From Massiliimalia sp050943535 (GTDB lineage: Bacteria; Bacillota; Clostridia; Oscillospirales; Ruminococcaceae), in assembly GCA_050943535.1 (NCBI GenBank), contig JBMNPJ010000002.1, forward strand, positions 186,001 through 250,000: a stretch of 64,000 nucleotides of DNA. Reading direction: 5' to 3'. Both the position numbers and the translations under genes were made by a program. Below are positions 49,061 to 58,175 of this stretch, in pieces. The notes beneath the pieces are model-generated. The model saw nothing but the letters and a program-made list of their open reading frames with translations, did not search any database and was not told the origin of the DNA. Positions within the stretch are counted from its first letter, which is position 1; each line of letters opens with the position of its first letter.

Positions 49061-50579
49061 TGAAAATCCATCGGACGTCCTGCCGGCTCAGTGATGAGGT
49101 GAGCAGCATACAGAGTATGTATATTCCTAAAAATGCGGCAATTTGCAGAGGAAGAAATTGGGGGCAGAATTTTCCGAAGAATTCTCCCCGGAAAAACACC
49201 TGGATAAAAGCAATGGAAATGACAATACATCCCAAAGGTTTTATCAAACTGTTCCACAGATCCAGCCGGATGTGGGTGATGTGAATTAAGCGGTTTAAAC
49301 TCAGACAAAAGTTTAATACTTCTGAAACCATGACAGTAATAATGTACCCCTTTACCCCCATTTTGGGGATTAACAGCCAGACCAGCAGTACACTGGAAAA
49401 GGAATCGATCACGTTGTATTTCATGGAATTAAACTGTTCGCCCATTCCTTTCAGCACACCATCCACGACGGTATCCATATACATAATTAAAACTAGGGGT
49501 GCAAAAATGCGAATATAGAATCCGGCCTCCGGACGTTGATACACAGCCGTCCCCAGCTGAGAAGAAAAACAGAATAAGGTTCCCGCAGTGGCAACTGCAA
49601 AAATTAAACTTAACCGGAAAACTCGGGTTGCCATATAGTCAATTTGTTTTTGACGATGTTTTACTTGGCATTCTGTCAGTTCAGGAACCAGCAGGTCTGC
49701 CAGGGTGATCATTAAAGCTGCAGGATATAAAACCAGCGGAAGCACCATGCCGTGGACCATCCCGTAGGATGCAAATGCTTCTTCTTTAGAAGAACCGGAC
49801 TTGCTGAGCCCTCGGGGAACCAATAAATGCTGAATGGTAGAAAGTCCGCTGCGGGCATAAGAACTAAATGCAATGGGCAGTGCGATTTTTAGCATTTTTT
49901 TGCTCATGCCTGGATGAGCAGAAGAATGGGTTCCTTTTAAATGCCGCTTTTCCCAAAGCCAGCAGCAGGTTAAAAGAAGACAGGTAACCATTTCAGAAAG
50001 GCAGGATGATCCCACCAGCGCAAGGCAAGCAGCCCCAAAGCCATAGGGGAGTAAAAAGTGAAGTCCAATCAGGGTAAACCCAATCATCGCCAGCTGGTCA
50101 AAAATTTGGATGACAGCGCTTTTTCCGGTTTTTCTGACAGCAGTAAAGTAGCCGTTCATCACTGCACTGACGGCGGTAAACGGCAGGGAAAAGGCAAGCA
50201 GCTTTAGGGAAGGGATGGTGCGCTCATCACTGAGCCATACCCTTCCAATCAAATCTGCGCCAAAAAAGAGCAGAATCAGGGCGGACAGACTGAATGCCAA
50301 AGCATAACATAAGCATCGCTTGACAGCCGCTTTTTGACCGCTGGCACTGCCCATCCCCTCCTGCTCAGATACCAGACGGATGGCAGTGAACTTGACGCCG
50401 GAAGTAGCCAAAGTAATGGCTAGTGAGGAGACAGACAAAATCAGCTGATAGATGCCGATTCCGGAAGGACCTATTTTTTGGGAAAGATAAGCGGTAAAGG
50501 AAATGCCGATGGTTCGAATCAATAATGTTGTTGCAGTCAGCAAAATCATGCTGACCAAAAAGGATCTGACTTTTCTCAT
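49032..50579 (-). CDS. SpoVB-like MVF-family flippase
   Basis: A 515-residue protein with about 14 helices, of the MurJ/SpoVB/polysaccharide-exporter superfamily. The N-terminus RSFLVSMILLTATTLLIRTIGISF and the QKIGPSGIGIYQLILSVS segment are typical of clostridial SpoVB-type proteins, which flip lipid-linked precursors during spore-cortex or polysaccharide synthesis. I chose the ATG at 50579 (GTGGGGTG upstream); longer in-frame starts run back through the upstream terminator. The C-terminus TGKAPARQ is encoded by repeat cluster C and is probably not part of the native fold. Confidence 0.85.
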   Translation of the reverse strand: MRKVRSFLVSMILLTATTLLIRTIGISFTAYLSQKIGPSGIGIYQLILSVSSLAITLATSGVKFTAIRLVSEQEGMGSASGQKAAVKRCLCYALAFSLSALILLFFGADLIGRVWLSDERTIPSLKLLAFSLPFTAVSAVMNGYFTAVRKTGKSAVIQIFDQLAMIGFTLIGLHFLLPYGFGAACLALVGSSCLSEMVTCLLLTCCWLWEKRHLKGTHSSAHPGMSKKMLKIALPIAFSSYARSGLSTIQHLLVPRGLSKSGSSKEEAFASYGMVHGMVLPLVLYPAALMITLADLLVPELTECQVKHRQKQIDYMATRVFRLSLIFAVATAGTLFCFSSQLGTAVYQRPEAGFYIRIFAPLVLIMYMDTVVDGVLKGMGEQFNSMKYNVIDSFSSVLLVWLLIPKMGVKGYIITVMVSEVLNFCLSLNRLIHITHIRLDLWNSLIKPLGCIVISIAFIQVFFRGEFFGKFCPQFLPLQIAAFLGIYILCMLLTSSLSRQDVRWIFSTGKAPARQ

Positions 50580-50637
50580 ATAACACCCCACACTCTTGTA
50601 CCAACTATATGCGGGGAACGAGAAAATCATACCCATA

Positions 50638-50690
50638 GAAAAAACCCGGAAAATCAGCAGTGGTTTCTCGCTGATTTTCCGGGTTTTTTC
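50638..50690. terminator. Bidirectional terminator of the DUF6320 operon
   Basis: AAAACCCGGAAAATCAGC / GCTGATTTTCCGGGTTTT (50641-50687), an 18-bp perfect stem with T runs on both sides. It ends the minus-strand operon and separates it from the flippase gene. Confidence 0.9.
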
Positions 50691-50965
50691 TATACATGCA
50701 AACGTTTGTGAAGTTCTTCCCGGAACAGATCCCATTGGAAAACTAAAATTGCTGTCAGGGAGAACACGCTGACCCCTAAACTGACAAAAGAAGGATAGGG
50801 GAATCTAGGAATTTCCAGGATTAACAAAATCAAAGGGATGAGACCGAATAACAGGTCAATCATAAGATAATTGAGATAATCTCTCAGTTTCTGTTTTCGG
50901 ATTAAGGCTGCAATTACCATAAGAATGGCAGATACAGCACATAAAATGGGAAATACAAAGTCCAC
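50690..50965 (-). pseudogene. DUF6320 protein, C-terminal part after an in-frame stop
   Basis: A 91-residue membrane segment with three helices, in the same reading frame as the preceding zinc-ribbon gene and separated from it only by TGA and TCT. Together they make a protein of about 219 residues, the size I expect for DUF6320. The natural reading would be ..GTGWRG-W-SVDF.. with TGG in place of TGA. A GTG restart at 50965 has GCGAGG 7 nt upstream, so this half could still be made as a separate chain. Either a recent nonsense mutation or a genuine split; I favour the mutation. Confidence 0.6.
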
Positions 50966-50968
50966 AGA

Positions 50969-51349
50969 TCATCCTCGCCATCCGGTTCCGGCATCCCAAA
51001 GGAAGGATAAAATTGAGAATAAAACCATCTGCCACAAGATGTTTTTGGATAAGTTAAATCGGCGGCGAATAGCAGTTAAAAGGCTGATCCACATACTGCC
51101 CAGCCCGGCCAATACAAACAGTGACCACCAGATTCTCTGGGGCATAATCCAGTTGACCGTGACACAGGTAACAGCAGAAATGACAGATAAAAACAGGGCA
51201 ATTTTTAAAAACAGACTGTACTTGTGAGAAAAGCTGGGAATTACAGGAAAGGGGGAAGGAGAGGCTTCGCCTTTTAGTATTCGCTGACAAAGGGGACACA
51301 GCTCTTGCTCGCCGGTTACCTGTACATGACATTGTTCGCAGAATTTCAT
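50969..51349 (-). pseudogene. DUF6320 protein, N-terminal zinc-ribbon part
   Basis: 126 residues: a CxxC..CxxC zinc ribbon (MKFCEQCHVQ..LCPLCQ) at 1-24, then three membrane helices, ending abruptly at WDAGTGWRG before an in-frame TGA. Its ATG overlaps the stop of the acyltransferase gene upstream, giving translational coupling. The function of DUF6320 proteins is unknown to me, but they recur with condensation-type acyltransferases and alpha/beta hydrolases in clostridia, as here. Confidence 0.65.
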
Positions 51350-52626
51350 CAGGAATCTCTCCTTTCTGTGCCGGTTTCATTGGCAGAAATGGTTAGCTCA
51401 ATTCCCATATCCGATAGAATTCGGAAAAAACGGCGCTGTACTTCGGTATTCACAAATACGGAAGAAAAACTCATGGTGAGCAGGTCGCCAAAAGAGCAAA
51501 GACAAATCTGCAGACGTCGGGTGCTGGCAAACACACTGAACAAACGAATATATGGGGAAAGTTCCTGAGGCATGTGAATTTTGCCGATATTGGAAAAGGA
51601 TGCCGTTACACTCCGTTCGGACATGCGGTTGGCTGCCCATAAGCTGATGTCCTTAATTGGCAGGGGAACCAACCGGGTGAGAATGTTATGCTCTAAAGCA
51701 CACAGTTCGTTAATTCTTCCGCTGATTTTCTCCTGAGTCAGCTCCCGTCGGAAACTATCTGCTACAGAGGCGATGATCGCAGGCAAGGTGTCTTCCTCTC
51801 CCTTAAAATCATAACTGATATTGATGACAGAGAAGAAATTTCGGGCGGATTTTGATTGGAAAAAATTCCGAAGATTGACTGGAACGGATAAATTCACTGG
51901 GTTTTTCTTGTCCTTGAGGGTCATTTGTTCTGCAATGGCTTTCAAAAGGACAGCGCATAAAAACATACTCATGGTGGTTTGGTATTCGTGCGCTTTTTCC
52001 AGTATTTGTGAGGCGGATCCAGTGCCTTCAATGACTAAAATGCGGTTTTCCGGAATTTTTCTTCCGGAAAAGCGGTAAGCCTTTGGAGTCGGTTGTTTGG
52101 GATATTTTTTCTTTCCAGAATAGTATTTTGAAAAACTGTCATCCATCCGTTCAAACAGTGAGGCGTCATATTCCATGTCAATTTTCTGCTGTTTTAGTTC
52201 CGGATGTTTTTCAGTGAGGTAATAAAAAATCAGCATGCGCAAAAAACTGAGTGCACCGGTTCCGTCTGCCAGAGAATGATAGATTTCCAGATTAATTCGA
52301 TTTTGAAAGTATGTGACAGAAAACAATAGCTGATGTTTGTCAGGGTCGTACAGGGAATTGCACAGAGGCTGATTTTCTTCCTCCACGATCGCTTGTTGGT
52401 TGCACTGGGTGAAAAAATACCAAAAGAGACCCCGCCGGAGCGTACAGTGATAAAAAGGGAACAATTCCAGGGTACTGTCCAAAGCGGACTGGAGCAGTTT
52501 TGGATCAACAGGTTCTGTTAATTCACAAGCAAACCGAAACACTTTCGTGTCGGTACGGGTAGTGGTGGAAGGGAAAATTTTTGCCGCATTGTCAAGGCGG
52601 CTCCAGCGAAAAACGCTGTGCTTCAT
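51349..52626 (-). CDS. Condensation-domain-like / alcohol acyltransferase
   Basis: A 425-residue CoA-dependent acyltransferase-fold protein. The catalytic HxxxDG motif is HSLADGTG, preceded by INLEIY, and PVNLSVPVNLRNFF in the middle fits the condensation/alcohol-O-acetyltransferase family. Such enzymes join acyl groups to alcohols, amines or lipids. It overlaps the alpha/beta hydrolase upstream by 4 nt and the DUF6320 gene downstream by 1 nt, so the three genes form one coupled operon. The product is unknown. Confidence 0.8.
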   Translation of the reverse strand: MKHSVFRWSRLDNAAKIFPSTTTRTDTKVFRFACELTEPVDPKLLQSALDSTLELFPFYHCTLRRGLFWYFFTQCNQQAIVEEENQPLCNSLYDPDKHQLLFSVTYFQNRINLEIYHSLADGTGALSFLRMLIFYYLTEKHPELKQQKIDMEYDASLFERMDDSFSKYYSGKKKYPKQPTPKAYRFSGRKIPENRILVIEGTGSASQILEKAHEYQTTMSMFLCAVLLKAIAEQMTLKDKKNPVNLSVPVNLRNFFQSKSARNFFSVINISYDFKGEEDTLPAIIASVADSFRRELTQEKISGRINELCALEHNILTRLVPLPIKDISLWAANRMSERSVTASFSNIGKIHMPQELSPYIRLFSVFASTRRLQICLCSFGDLLTMSFSSVFVNTEVQRRFFRILSDMGIELTISANETGTERRDS

Positions 52627-53564
52627 GTAGAAAACCTCTCTTTTAAAAATTCATTGATGATATCATAGGTTTGCTGAACTGGTTCATAGTGAATCGGCAG
52701 TGAGAAAAATCCGTGAAGCACATCTGGCATTCGAACGGTGCGCACCTGATTACCCGCCAGTTCTAAAGCAAACCCGTAGGCTTCTCCTTCGTCCCGAAGA
52801 GGGTCATATTCTGCAGTAATAATCAGCGTGTTTGGCTGATCACGTAAACTTTCCGCTAAAAGAGGAGCAAAATAGGGACTTTGGTAATCTTTTGGAGAAG
52901 AAACATACAGCTCCATGTAATCGCAGATTCTGCGGGAAGTGAGAAGATAGTCGGTCCCGTTTTCCCGGACAGAGGGGAAAGGAGAGTGTTCGGTATGGTC
53001 ATTGTAGGTGGCGGGATAAATGAGGATTTGATTGGAAATAGAAAATTCTCCCCGATCTCTGGCTAGCAAAGAAACAGCTGCCGCCAGATTTCCTCCTGCG
53101 GAATCCCCCGCAATCACCAGTTCATGGGGCTGAAGTTTCAGGGAAAGAACTCCTTGATTTAAAATATTTTGAATTACTCCGTAGCAATCTTCTAAACTGG
53201 ACGGAAAACGATGTTCCGGAGCCAGACGGTAATCTACAGAGAGAACCGGCATGTTCGTGGATTTTGCCATGGTGGCACAGACTCGGTTATAAGTGTTCAC
53301 ATTGCCGGTGACCCAGCCGCCTCCATGAAAAAATACAATCACCGGAGCTTTTAAGATTTTTTCCTGTGTAGGAAAAAACAGGCGAACAGGTACTGTGTGA
53401 TCGTCCACCGGAATTTGGATATCCTCATGGAAAATGGGGATCAGCCGAAATCGGCTGGCAGAAAGATTAATGACAGATCGATGAAGTTTATAGGTTTTTT
53501 TAATATCAATATCCGGATAGGAAAGTGCTTTTAATGCGGCACGCATTGCTTTGTTAATGGCCAT
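52623..53564 (-). CDS. Alpha/beta hydrolase of the hormone-sensitive-lipase family
   Basis: A 313-residue cytoplasmic esterase or acyl hydrolase. It shows the HSL oxyanion motif HGGGWVTGN, the nucleophile Ser in GDSAGGN, the catalytic Asp in EYDPLRDEG and the His in LHGFF. First gene of the operon with the acyltransferase and DUF6320 genes, which suggests that it makes, trims or recycles the acyl product. No signal peptide. Confidence 0.9.
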   Translation of the reverse strand: MAINKAMRAALKALSYPDIDIKKTYKLHRSVINLSASRFRLIPIFHEDIQIPVDDHTVPVRLFFPTQEKILKAPVIVFFHGGGWVTGNVNTYNRVCATMAKSTNMPVLSVDYRLAPEHRFPSSLEDCYGVIQNILNQGVLSLKLQPHELVIAGDSAGGNLAAAVSLLARDRGEFSISNQILIYPATYNDHTEHSPFPSVRENGTDYLLTSRRICDYMELYVSSPKDYQSPYFAPLLAESLRDQPNTLIITAEYDPLRDEGEAYGFALELAGNQVRTVRMPDVLHGFFSLPIHYEPVQQTYDIINEFLKERFST

Positions 53565-53715
53565 TTTTACACCCTGGCTTTCAAGTAAATAGGAAAATTT
53601 TATGAGAAAAAAGTTTTTTTGTTATCTTCACTATAACATAGAATGGAAAAACAAGAAAGAGAGATTCCGTGAACACGGCAAAGAAAAAACTGTATTTTCA
53701 GGAAAATGAAGGAAA

Positions 53716-54252
53716 TCAATCTATTTTTCCATATAAAAGCATTCCAAAGTACGTGACTGTATTGGCACCGTTAATATACCGAATACCGGCTGCTTTTGCC
53801 AGCTGTCCTACATGAATTCCATATCCTTCAATGGATGGAAACAGCATTTGAGGAAACCGGCATGGGGCTTGAGGATAGGTACAGGTTTTGCACCGAATGC
53901 ACCCTTCATTGGAAAGCAGCAGAAAATCTGAAAGGCTGTCTTTTGCCACCTCATAAACACGGTCACATACCTCTTTAAAGCGTTTGTGTCCCAGTTTCAT
54001 AGATTCAAAGTCAAAAGAATCTTCCAGCGGATAAACGCCGTTAAAAACGATGGCGTGGGAATAGGAACAGCATTGTTTTTTACATTCTTCCAAACTGCCT
54101 ACCGCGGGAGGACATGCCCAGGTAGTGCCGTAGTTTCCACATACATTCCCCTGACAAAGCATGCGAACCTGTGGATCAAAGGGGTTTTTTCGGGGAGAAA
54201 TTTCACCCCACTGAAAAACGCCGGTAGTTTCTAAATGGATCTTTTCTGACAT
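53716..54252 (-). CDS. DUF2284 metal-binding protein
   Basis: A 178-residue cysteine-rich protein. Conserved Cys groups are CQGNVCGNYGTTWACPPAVG at the front and CIRCKTCTYPQAPCRFP near residue 125, consistent with an iron-sulfur or other metal centre. The family is common in anaerobes and has no established function. AGGAGAG precedes the ATG at 54252; an upstream in-frame start at 54333 has no site. It lies just downstream of the AraC gene on the same strand, 83 nt apart. Confidence 0.85.
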   Translation of the reverse strand: MSEKIHLETTGVFQWGEISPRKNPFDPQVRMLCQGNVCGNYGTTWACPPAVGSLEECKKQCCSYSHAIVFNGVYPLEDSFDFESMKLGHKRFKEVCDRVYEVAKDSLSDFLLLSNEGCIRCKTCTYPQAPCRFPQMLFPSIEGYGIHVGQLAKAAGIRYINGANTVTYFGMLLYGKID

Positions 54253-54334
54253 AGTATTCTCTCCTGACAATATAAAATAGCATACCGCTTCCGGGATTTT
54301 GGTCGAAAATGGATGAATGTTTCTGAAAATCAAG

Positions 54335-55255
54335 TTAAGAATGATGTTCCAACAGGTTGACAGCCCGTTTCTGCTCTTTTTCGGATAAAAAGATTTGTGC
54401 TCCGTGGGTATCCACGTCCATGGTCTTTCGGTGAAGTTTTCGGTATTGGTTGGGACTCATGCCCATTCGTTTATGAAAGGTATACCCAAAGTGCTGCCGG
54501 CTGTTAAACCCTACATAAAAGCCGATATCCATGACACTCATGGAGCTGTTTTCCAGCAAAAAGGCAGCTTTGTCAATTCGGAGATTGTTGATGTAGGTGC
54601 TGATACCGCAGTGGTGGTGTTTGGAAAACAGTGTCTGAAGATAGGTATGATTAATCTGGGCAGCTTTGGCAACCTGGGCTACATCTAATTCTTCGGACAG
54701 GTGTTCTTCAATAAATTGCTCCGCTTTTTTTAAGTACCGGATCCCGCTTTGAGAGGATTTTTCCGCGGCACACCGGGCTAAATCTAAAAGGAGCCGCGTA
54801 AACTGGATTTCTAGAAGATAATCCCACTGGGTCTGAGAACGGTTTAATTCGGTAATCAAGTCCTTTAAAGCATAGCCAGTCTGGTAGTGGTCGTAACAAA
54901 CCCGATATGGGCAGGGGTCCTCCAAAAACTGGCGGAATAGCATATCTTTTTCCCTCAGCTGCAGCAGATTGACCCCCATAATATCCGGAGAACATTCAAA
55001 CTCCAGATTGAGCAGGGAACAAAGGGTTCCTTTTTCAATGGACAGCTCGTGTGGAGTGTCCTGGTCAAGAAAGATAAACTGTCGGCTTTTGAGCACAACC
55101 GATTCTTTTGGCAAACGAATGGTGCAGCTGCCGCTGACCACATACATAATTTCACATCGACTGTGACTGTGAGGTTCCATGACAAAATGATCCAGATTCA
55201 GGGCGTAATATACTTGGGGGCGGGCAAACTGAAGCTGACTGCAAAAGAAACTCAT
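54335..55255 (-). CDS. AraC-family regulator with cupin sensor domain
   Basis: A 306-residue activator-type protein. An N-terminal cupin (about 15-130, HSHSRCEIMYVVSGSC) binds a small ligand, probably a sugar. The C-terminal AraC helix-turn-helix pair spans about 185-290 (QLDVAQVAKAAQINHTYLQ-like first helix pair, GFNSRQHFGYTFHKRMGMSP in the second). It is divergent from the GH27-GH140-GH4 genes and is their most likely regulator; that link is inference from position and from the promoter architecture. Confidence 0.92.
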   Translation of the reverse strand: MSFFCSQLQFARPQVYYALNLDHFVMEPHSHSRCEIMYVVSGSCTIRLPKESVVLKSRQFIFLDQDTPHELSIEKGTLCSLLNLEFECSPDIMGVNLLQLREKDMLFRQFLEDPCPYRVCYDHYQTGYALKDLITELNRSQTQWDYLLEIQFTRLLLDLARCAAEKSSQSGIRYLKKAEQFIEEHLSEELDVAQVAKAAQINHTYLQTLFSKHHHCGISTYINNLRIDKAAFLLENSSMSVMDIGFYVGFNSRQHFGYTFHKRMGMSPNQYRKLHRKTMDVDTHGAQIFLSEKEQKRAVNLLEHHS

Positions 55256-55303
55256 GTTATCCCTCCTTGTCTTCTTATGCCTATTATAGAAAAAATCAAA
55301 AAC

Positions 55304-55435
55304 AAATGCAACAATTTATTGCATTTTTAAATTTTTCTTTCAAACTTATGTCTCATCCCATGCAAAAATAAATATAATAAAAATCAGTCAAGATATTTCC
55401 CGGTTGGGAAATGAAAACGGATAAAATAACCGTTT
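55304..55435 (+). promoter_or_regulatory. AraC/GH27 regulatory region
   Basis: A perfect TATAAT (55373-55378) has no recognisable -35 at 17 bp (GTCTCA), as expected for activator-dependent transcription. Inverted repeats flank it: AAATGCAA/TTGCATTT (55304-55326), with another TGCAAAAA at 55361, and downstream ATTTCCC/GGGAAAT (55395-55412) and AAACGG/CCGTTT (55415-55435) in the leader. Confidence 0.6.
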
Positions 55436-55477
55436 CAACATAGAAGCGGAAATGTTACAGAATAAGGAGAATGACCC

Positions 55478-56755
55478 ATGCGAAAGAAATTATCAGCGCC
55501 TCCAATGGGGTGGAACAGCTTTGACTGCTTTGGATGGTCTGTTACCGAAGAAGAATTTATAGAAAATGTAAACTATATGGCAGAGCATCTGGCAGATTAT
55601 GGATGGGAATATGCTGTAGTGGATTTTTGCTGGTATACACCGGGCAAAAATTCTGAACCAAATCCAAATCAGAATGATCAATTTATTCCCTATCTGAATA
55701 TGGATGAATACGGAAGATTGATTCCTGATCCGGTGCGGTTTCCTTCCTCTGCAGATGGAAAGGGTTTTAAACCGCTGGCAGATTATGTTCATTCCAAAGG
55801 CTTAAAATTTGGAATTCACATTATGCGGGGGATTCCAAAACAGGCGGCAGCGAAAAAAACTCAGATTAAGGGAACTTCTTTTACTGCTGACAGCGTTGCA
55901 GATACTGAAGATATCTGTCCGTGGCTCAACTATATGTACGGGGTGGATATGACAAAAGAAGGAAGCCAGGAATATCTGGATTCACTTTTTGAACTGTACG
56001 ATGAGTGGAATGTGGATTTTGTAAAGATTGACGATTTAAGTTATCCTTACCATGACAGGGAAATCGAGGGATACAGCAAGGCAATTTCCAAAACAAAGCG
56101 GGAAATTGTGTTCAGCACCTCTCCGGGAGCTACAGATTTAAACTTTGGAAACCATATTTCCAAATATGCGGATATGTGGAGAATTTCTCCGGACTTCTGG
56201 GATGACTGGAGCTATTTGTACCGAAATTTTGAACTGCTGAGAAACTGGAGTGTATATCGGACGGAAGGATGTTATCCTGACGGGGATATGATTCCTTTTG
56301 GAAAATTGAGCAAACGGGGTCCCATGAAGGAAGAACGGTATTCCAATTTTACATTGGATGAACAGAAAACGCTCATGTCCCTGTGGTGCTTGAGCCAGTC
56401 TCCTTTGATGTACGGAGGAAACATGGTGGAAAATACACAGCAGGAACTGGATTTGATGACAAACCGGGAACTGCTTGCAATCAGTCAGAACTCCTGCCGG
56501 AACAGGGAAATCTTTTTTGAAGAAGGTTTGTCTGTATGGTATGCGGAAGATCGAGACGGAAAATACGCTTATCTGGGATTTTTCAATACCAATGACCAAG
56601 CTGTGAGCCGGTCTTATTATCTTTCCCAGGCTGGATTAAAAGCAGATACCTTGTATGATATTTGGAGCGGAGAAGAACAGACAGCAGAAAGCAATACAGT
56701 TGTGGTTGCGCTGAAACCTCATGCCTGCCAGGTTTACCGAGTTGAGTTGAAATGA
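55478..56755 (+). CDS. GH27-family alpha-galactosidase-like enzyme
   Basis: A 425-residue clan GH-D glycosidase. It opens with LSAPPMGWNSFDCFGW, has the nucleophile Asp185 in DFVKIDD and the RISPDFWDDW region that holds the acid/base carboxylate, and ends in a small beta domain. The substrate could be alpha-galactosides or beta-L-arabinopyranosides, both known for GH27. There is no signal peptide, unusual for GH27 and consistent with intracellular use here. AAGGAG precedes the ATG. First gene of the probable AraC-controlled operon. Confidence 0.9.
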   Translation: MRKKLSAPPMGWNSFDCFGWSVTEEEFIENVNYMAEHLADYGWEYAVVDFCWYTPGKNSEPNPNQNDQFIPYLNMDEYGRLIPDPVRFPSSADGKGFKPLADYVHSKGLKFGIHIMRGIPKQAAAKKTQIKGTSFTADSVADTEDICPWLNYMYGVDMTKEGSQEYLDSLFELYDEWNVDFVKIDDLSYPYHDREIEGYSKAISKTKREIVFSTSPGATDLNFGNHISKYADMWRISPDFWDDWSYLYRNFELLRNWSVYRTEGCYPDGDMIPFGKLSKRGPMKEERYSNFTLDEQKTLMSLWCLSQSPLMYGGNMVENTQQELDLMTNRELLAISQNSCRNREIFFEEGLSVWYAEDRDGKYAYLGFFNTNDQAVSRSYYLSQAGLKADTLYDIWSGEEQTAESNTVVVALKPHACQVYRVELK

Positions 56756-56781
56756 CCATCCATAGGAAAGGACGGGATCCC

Positions 56782-58065
56782 ATGAAAAAGTTGGTGGTAC
56801 AGGGCCGGTATCTGGCTTGGGAGGACGGAGAGCCGTTCTTTTATCTTGGAGATACTGCGTGGGAAATTTTTCACCGGCTCAGCCGGGAAGATGCGGAATG
56901 GTATCTTTCCTGTCGGGCTGAACAGGGCTTTACAGTGATTCAGGGAGTGGCTTTGGCCGAATTTGAAGGAGTGACGACGCCCAATTATTATGGAAGACTG
57001 CCCCTTTTGTTTACAGATGGAATACCTGATCCGGAAAAGCCGGATATAACCCCGGGATACTCCTATTGGGATCATGTGGATTTTATCATTCAAAAGGCAC
57101 AGCAGTATGGATTATTTGTGGCATTGCTTCCAACCTGGGGAGATAAATTTCATCTTTGCTGGGGAAAAGGACCCGAAATATTTTCTGTAGAAAACGCCTA
57201 TACATACGGCAGATGGATAGCCAGCCGGTATCGGGATATGCCCAATATTATCTGGATGCTGGGTGGGGATCGCCCCTTGGAAACGGTTCATAAACAGATT
57301 GTTTTGTCTATGGCAGAGGGGATCCGAAGTGTGGACACCGATCATTTGATTACTTTTCACCCTTGCGGCTGCCGAAATTCTACAGAATTTGTGCTGGAAA
57401 ACCCATATATTGATTTTCATACTGCGCAGACTGGTCATGGAATTGAACAGTGTTATGAAAGTGATGAAGTGATCAAAAAGATGGCGAGTATTACCCCAAA
57501 GCCAGTTATGGATTCAGAATCTCGATATGAAGATCATCCCGCCTGTTTTAACGACCGGATTGGATATTTCTGGAATGCAGATGATGTACGGCAGAACGCC
57601 TACTGGAATGTGTTGGCAGGGGCATGCGGGCAAACCTATGGAAATCATTCGGTTTGGAGTATGAATGCTGTGGCATCCTCATATTACCCTTATTCCTGGA
57701 AAGAGGCTTTGACCCATCCAGGAGCTCAGCAGATGAAACATTTAAAGAAGCTTCGTCTTTCCAGAGATTATTTTTCTCTGGTTCCTCAGGAAAATCTGAT
57801 TTGCGGAAATTTTGAGGGAATGGGACATATGACTGCTGCTGCAGGAAATGGGTATGTCTATGTGTATTCACCTTTGGGAATTCCGTTTACAGTAGATTTA
57901 GAATGTTTTAAAAAGTCAAAACCAATTCGTGCCAGTTGGTTTAATCCCAGAACCGGGGAAGAACAGGTTTTTGCGATTCTTCCGTGCAGAGGAAAAACAA
58001 CTTTGGTTCCTCCGTCTCAGGGAAAGGGAATGGATTGGGTGCTGATTTTAGAGGAAACAGAATAA
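56782..58065 (+). CDS. GH140-like glycoside hydrolase (DUF4038)
   Basis: A 427-residue intracellular TIM-barrel protein of the DUF4038/GH140 type; characterised GH140 members are apiosidases acting on rhamnogalacturonan-II side chains. Motifs are EPFFYLGDTAWEIFHRLSRE, GGDRPLET and KPVMDSESRYED, with a C-terminal beta domain (about 345-425; RASWFNPRTGEE). The ATG at 56782 follows AAAGGACGGG; the in-frame start overlapping the GH27 stop is less likely. Spaced 26 nt from the GH27 gene, so co-transcribed. Confidence 0.85.
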   Translation: MKKLVVQGRYLAWEDGEPFFYLGDTAWEIFHRLSREDAEWYLSCRAEQGFTVIQGVALAEFEGVTTPNYYGRLPLLFTDGIPDPEKPDITPGYSYWDHVDFIIQKAQQYGLFVALLPTWGDKFHLCWGKGPEIFSVENAYTYGRWIASRYRDMPNIIWMLGGDRPLETVHKQIVLSMAEGIRSVDTDHLITFHPCGCRNSTEFVLENPYIDFHTAQTGHGIEQCYESDEVIKKMASITPKPVMDSESRYEDHPACFNDRIGYFWNADDVRQNAYWNVLAGACGQTYGNHSVWSMNAVASSYYPYSWKEALTHPGAQQMKHLKKLRLSRDYFSLVPQENLICGNFEGMGHMTAAAGNGYVYVYSPLGIPFTVDLECFKKSKPIRASWFNPRTGEEQVFAILPCRGKTTLVPPSQGKGMDWVLILEETE

Positions 58066-58175
58066 CTGTTTTCCAGTTTTATAATTTATGGATTTTTGCG
58101 GTCATTGGAGATGTAACTATCTCAAGGGCTGCTGATAAAAGATGATGAAATTAATTTGTAAAGGAAGGGTTTTTC

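Noticed and set aside
49580..50579. The flippase as MurJ
   Set aside because: The N-terminal pattern fits SpoVB-type clostridial proteins better; the two cannot be separated firmly without alignment, so no MurJ symbol was given.
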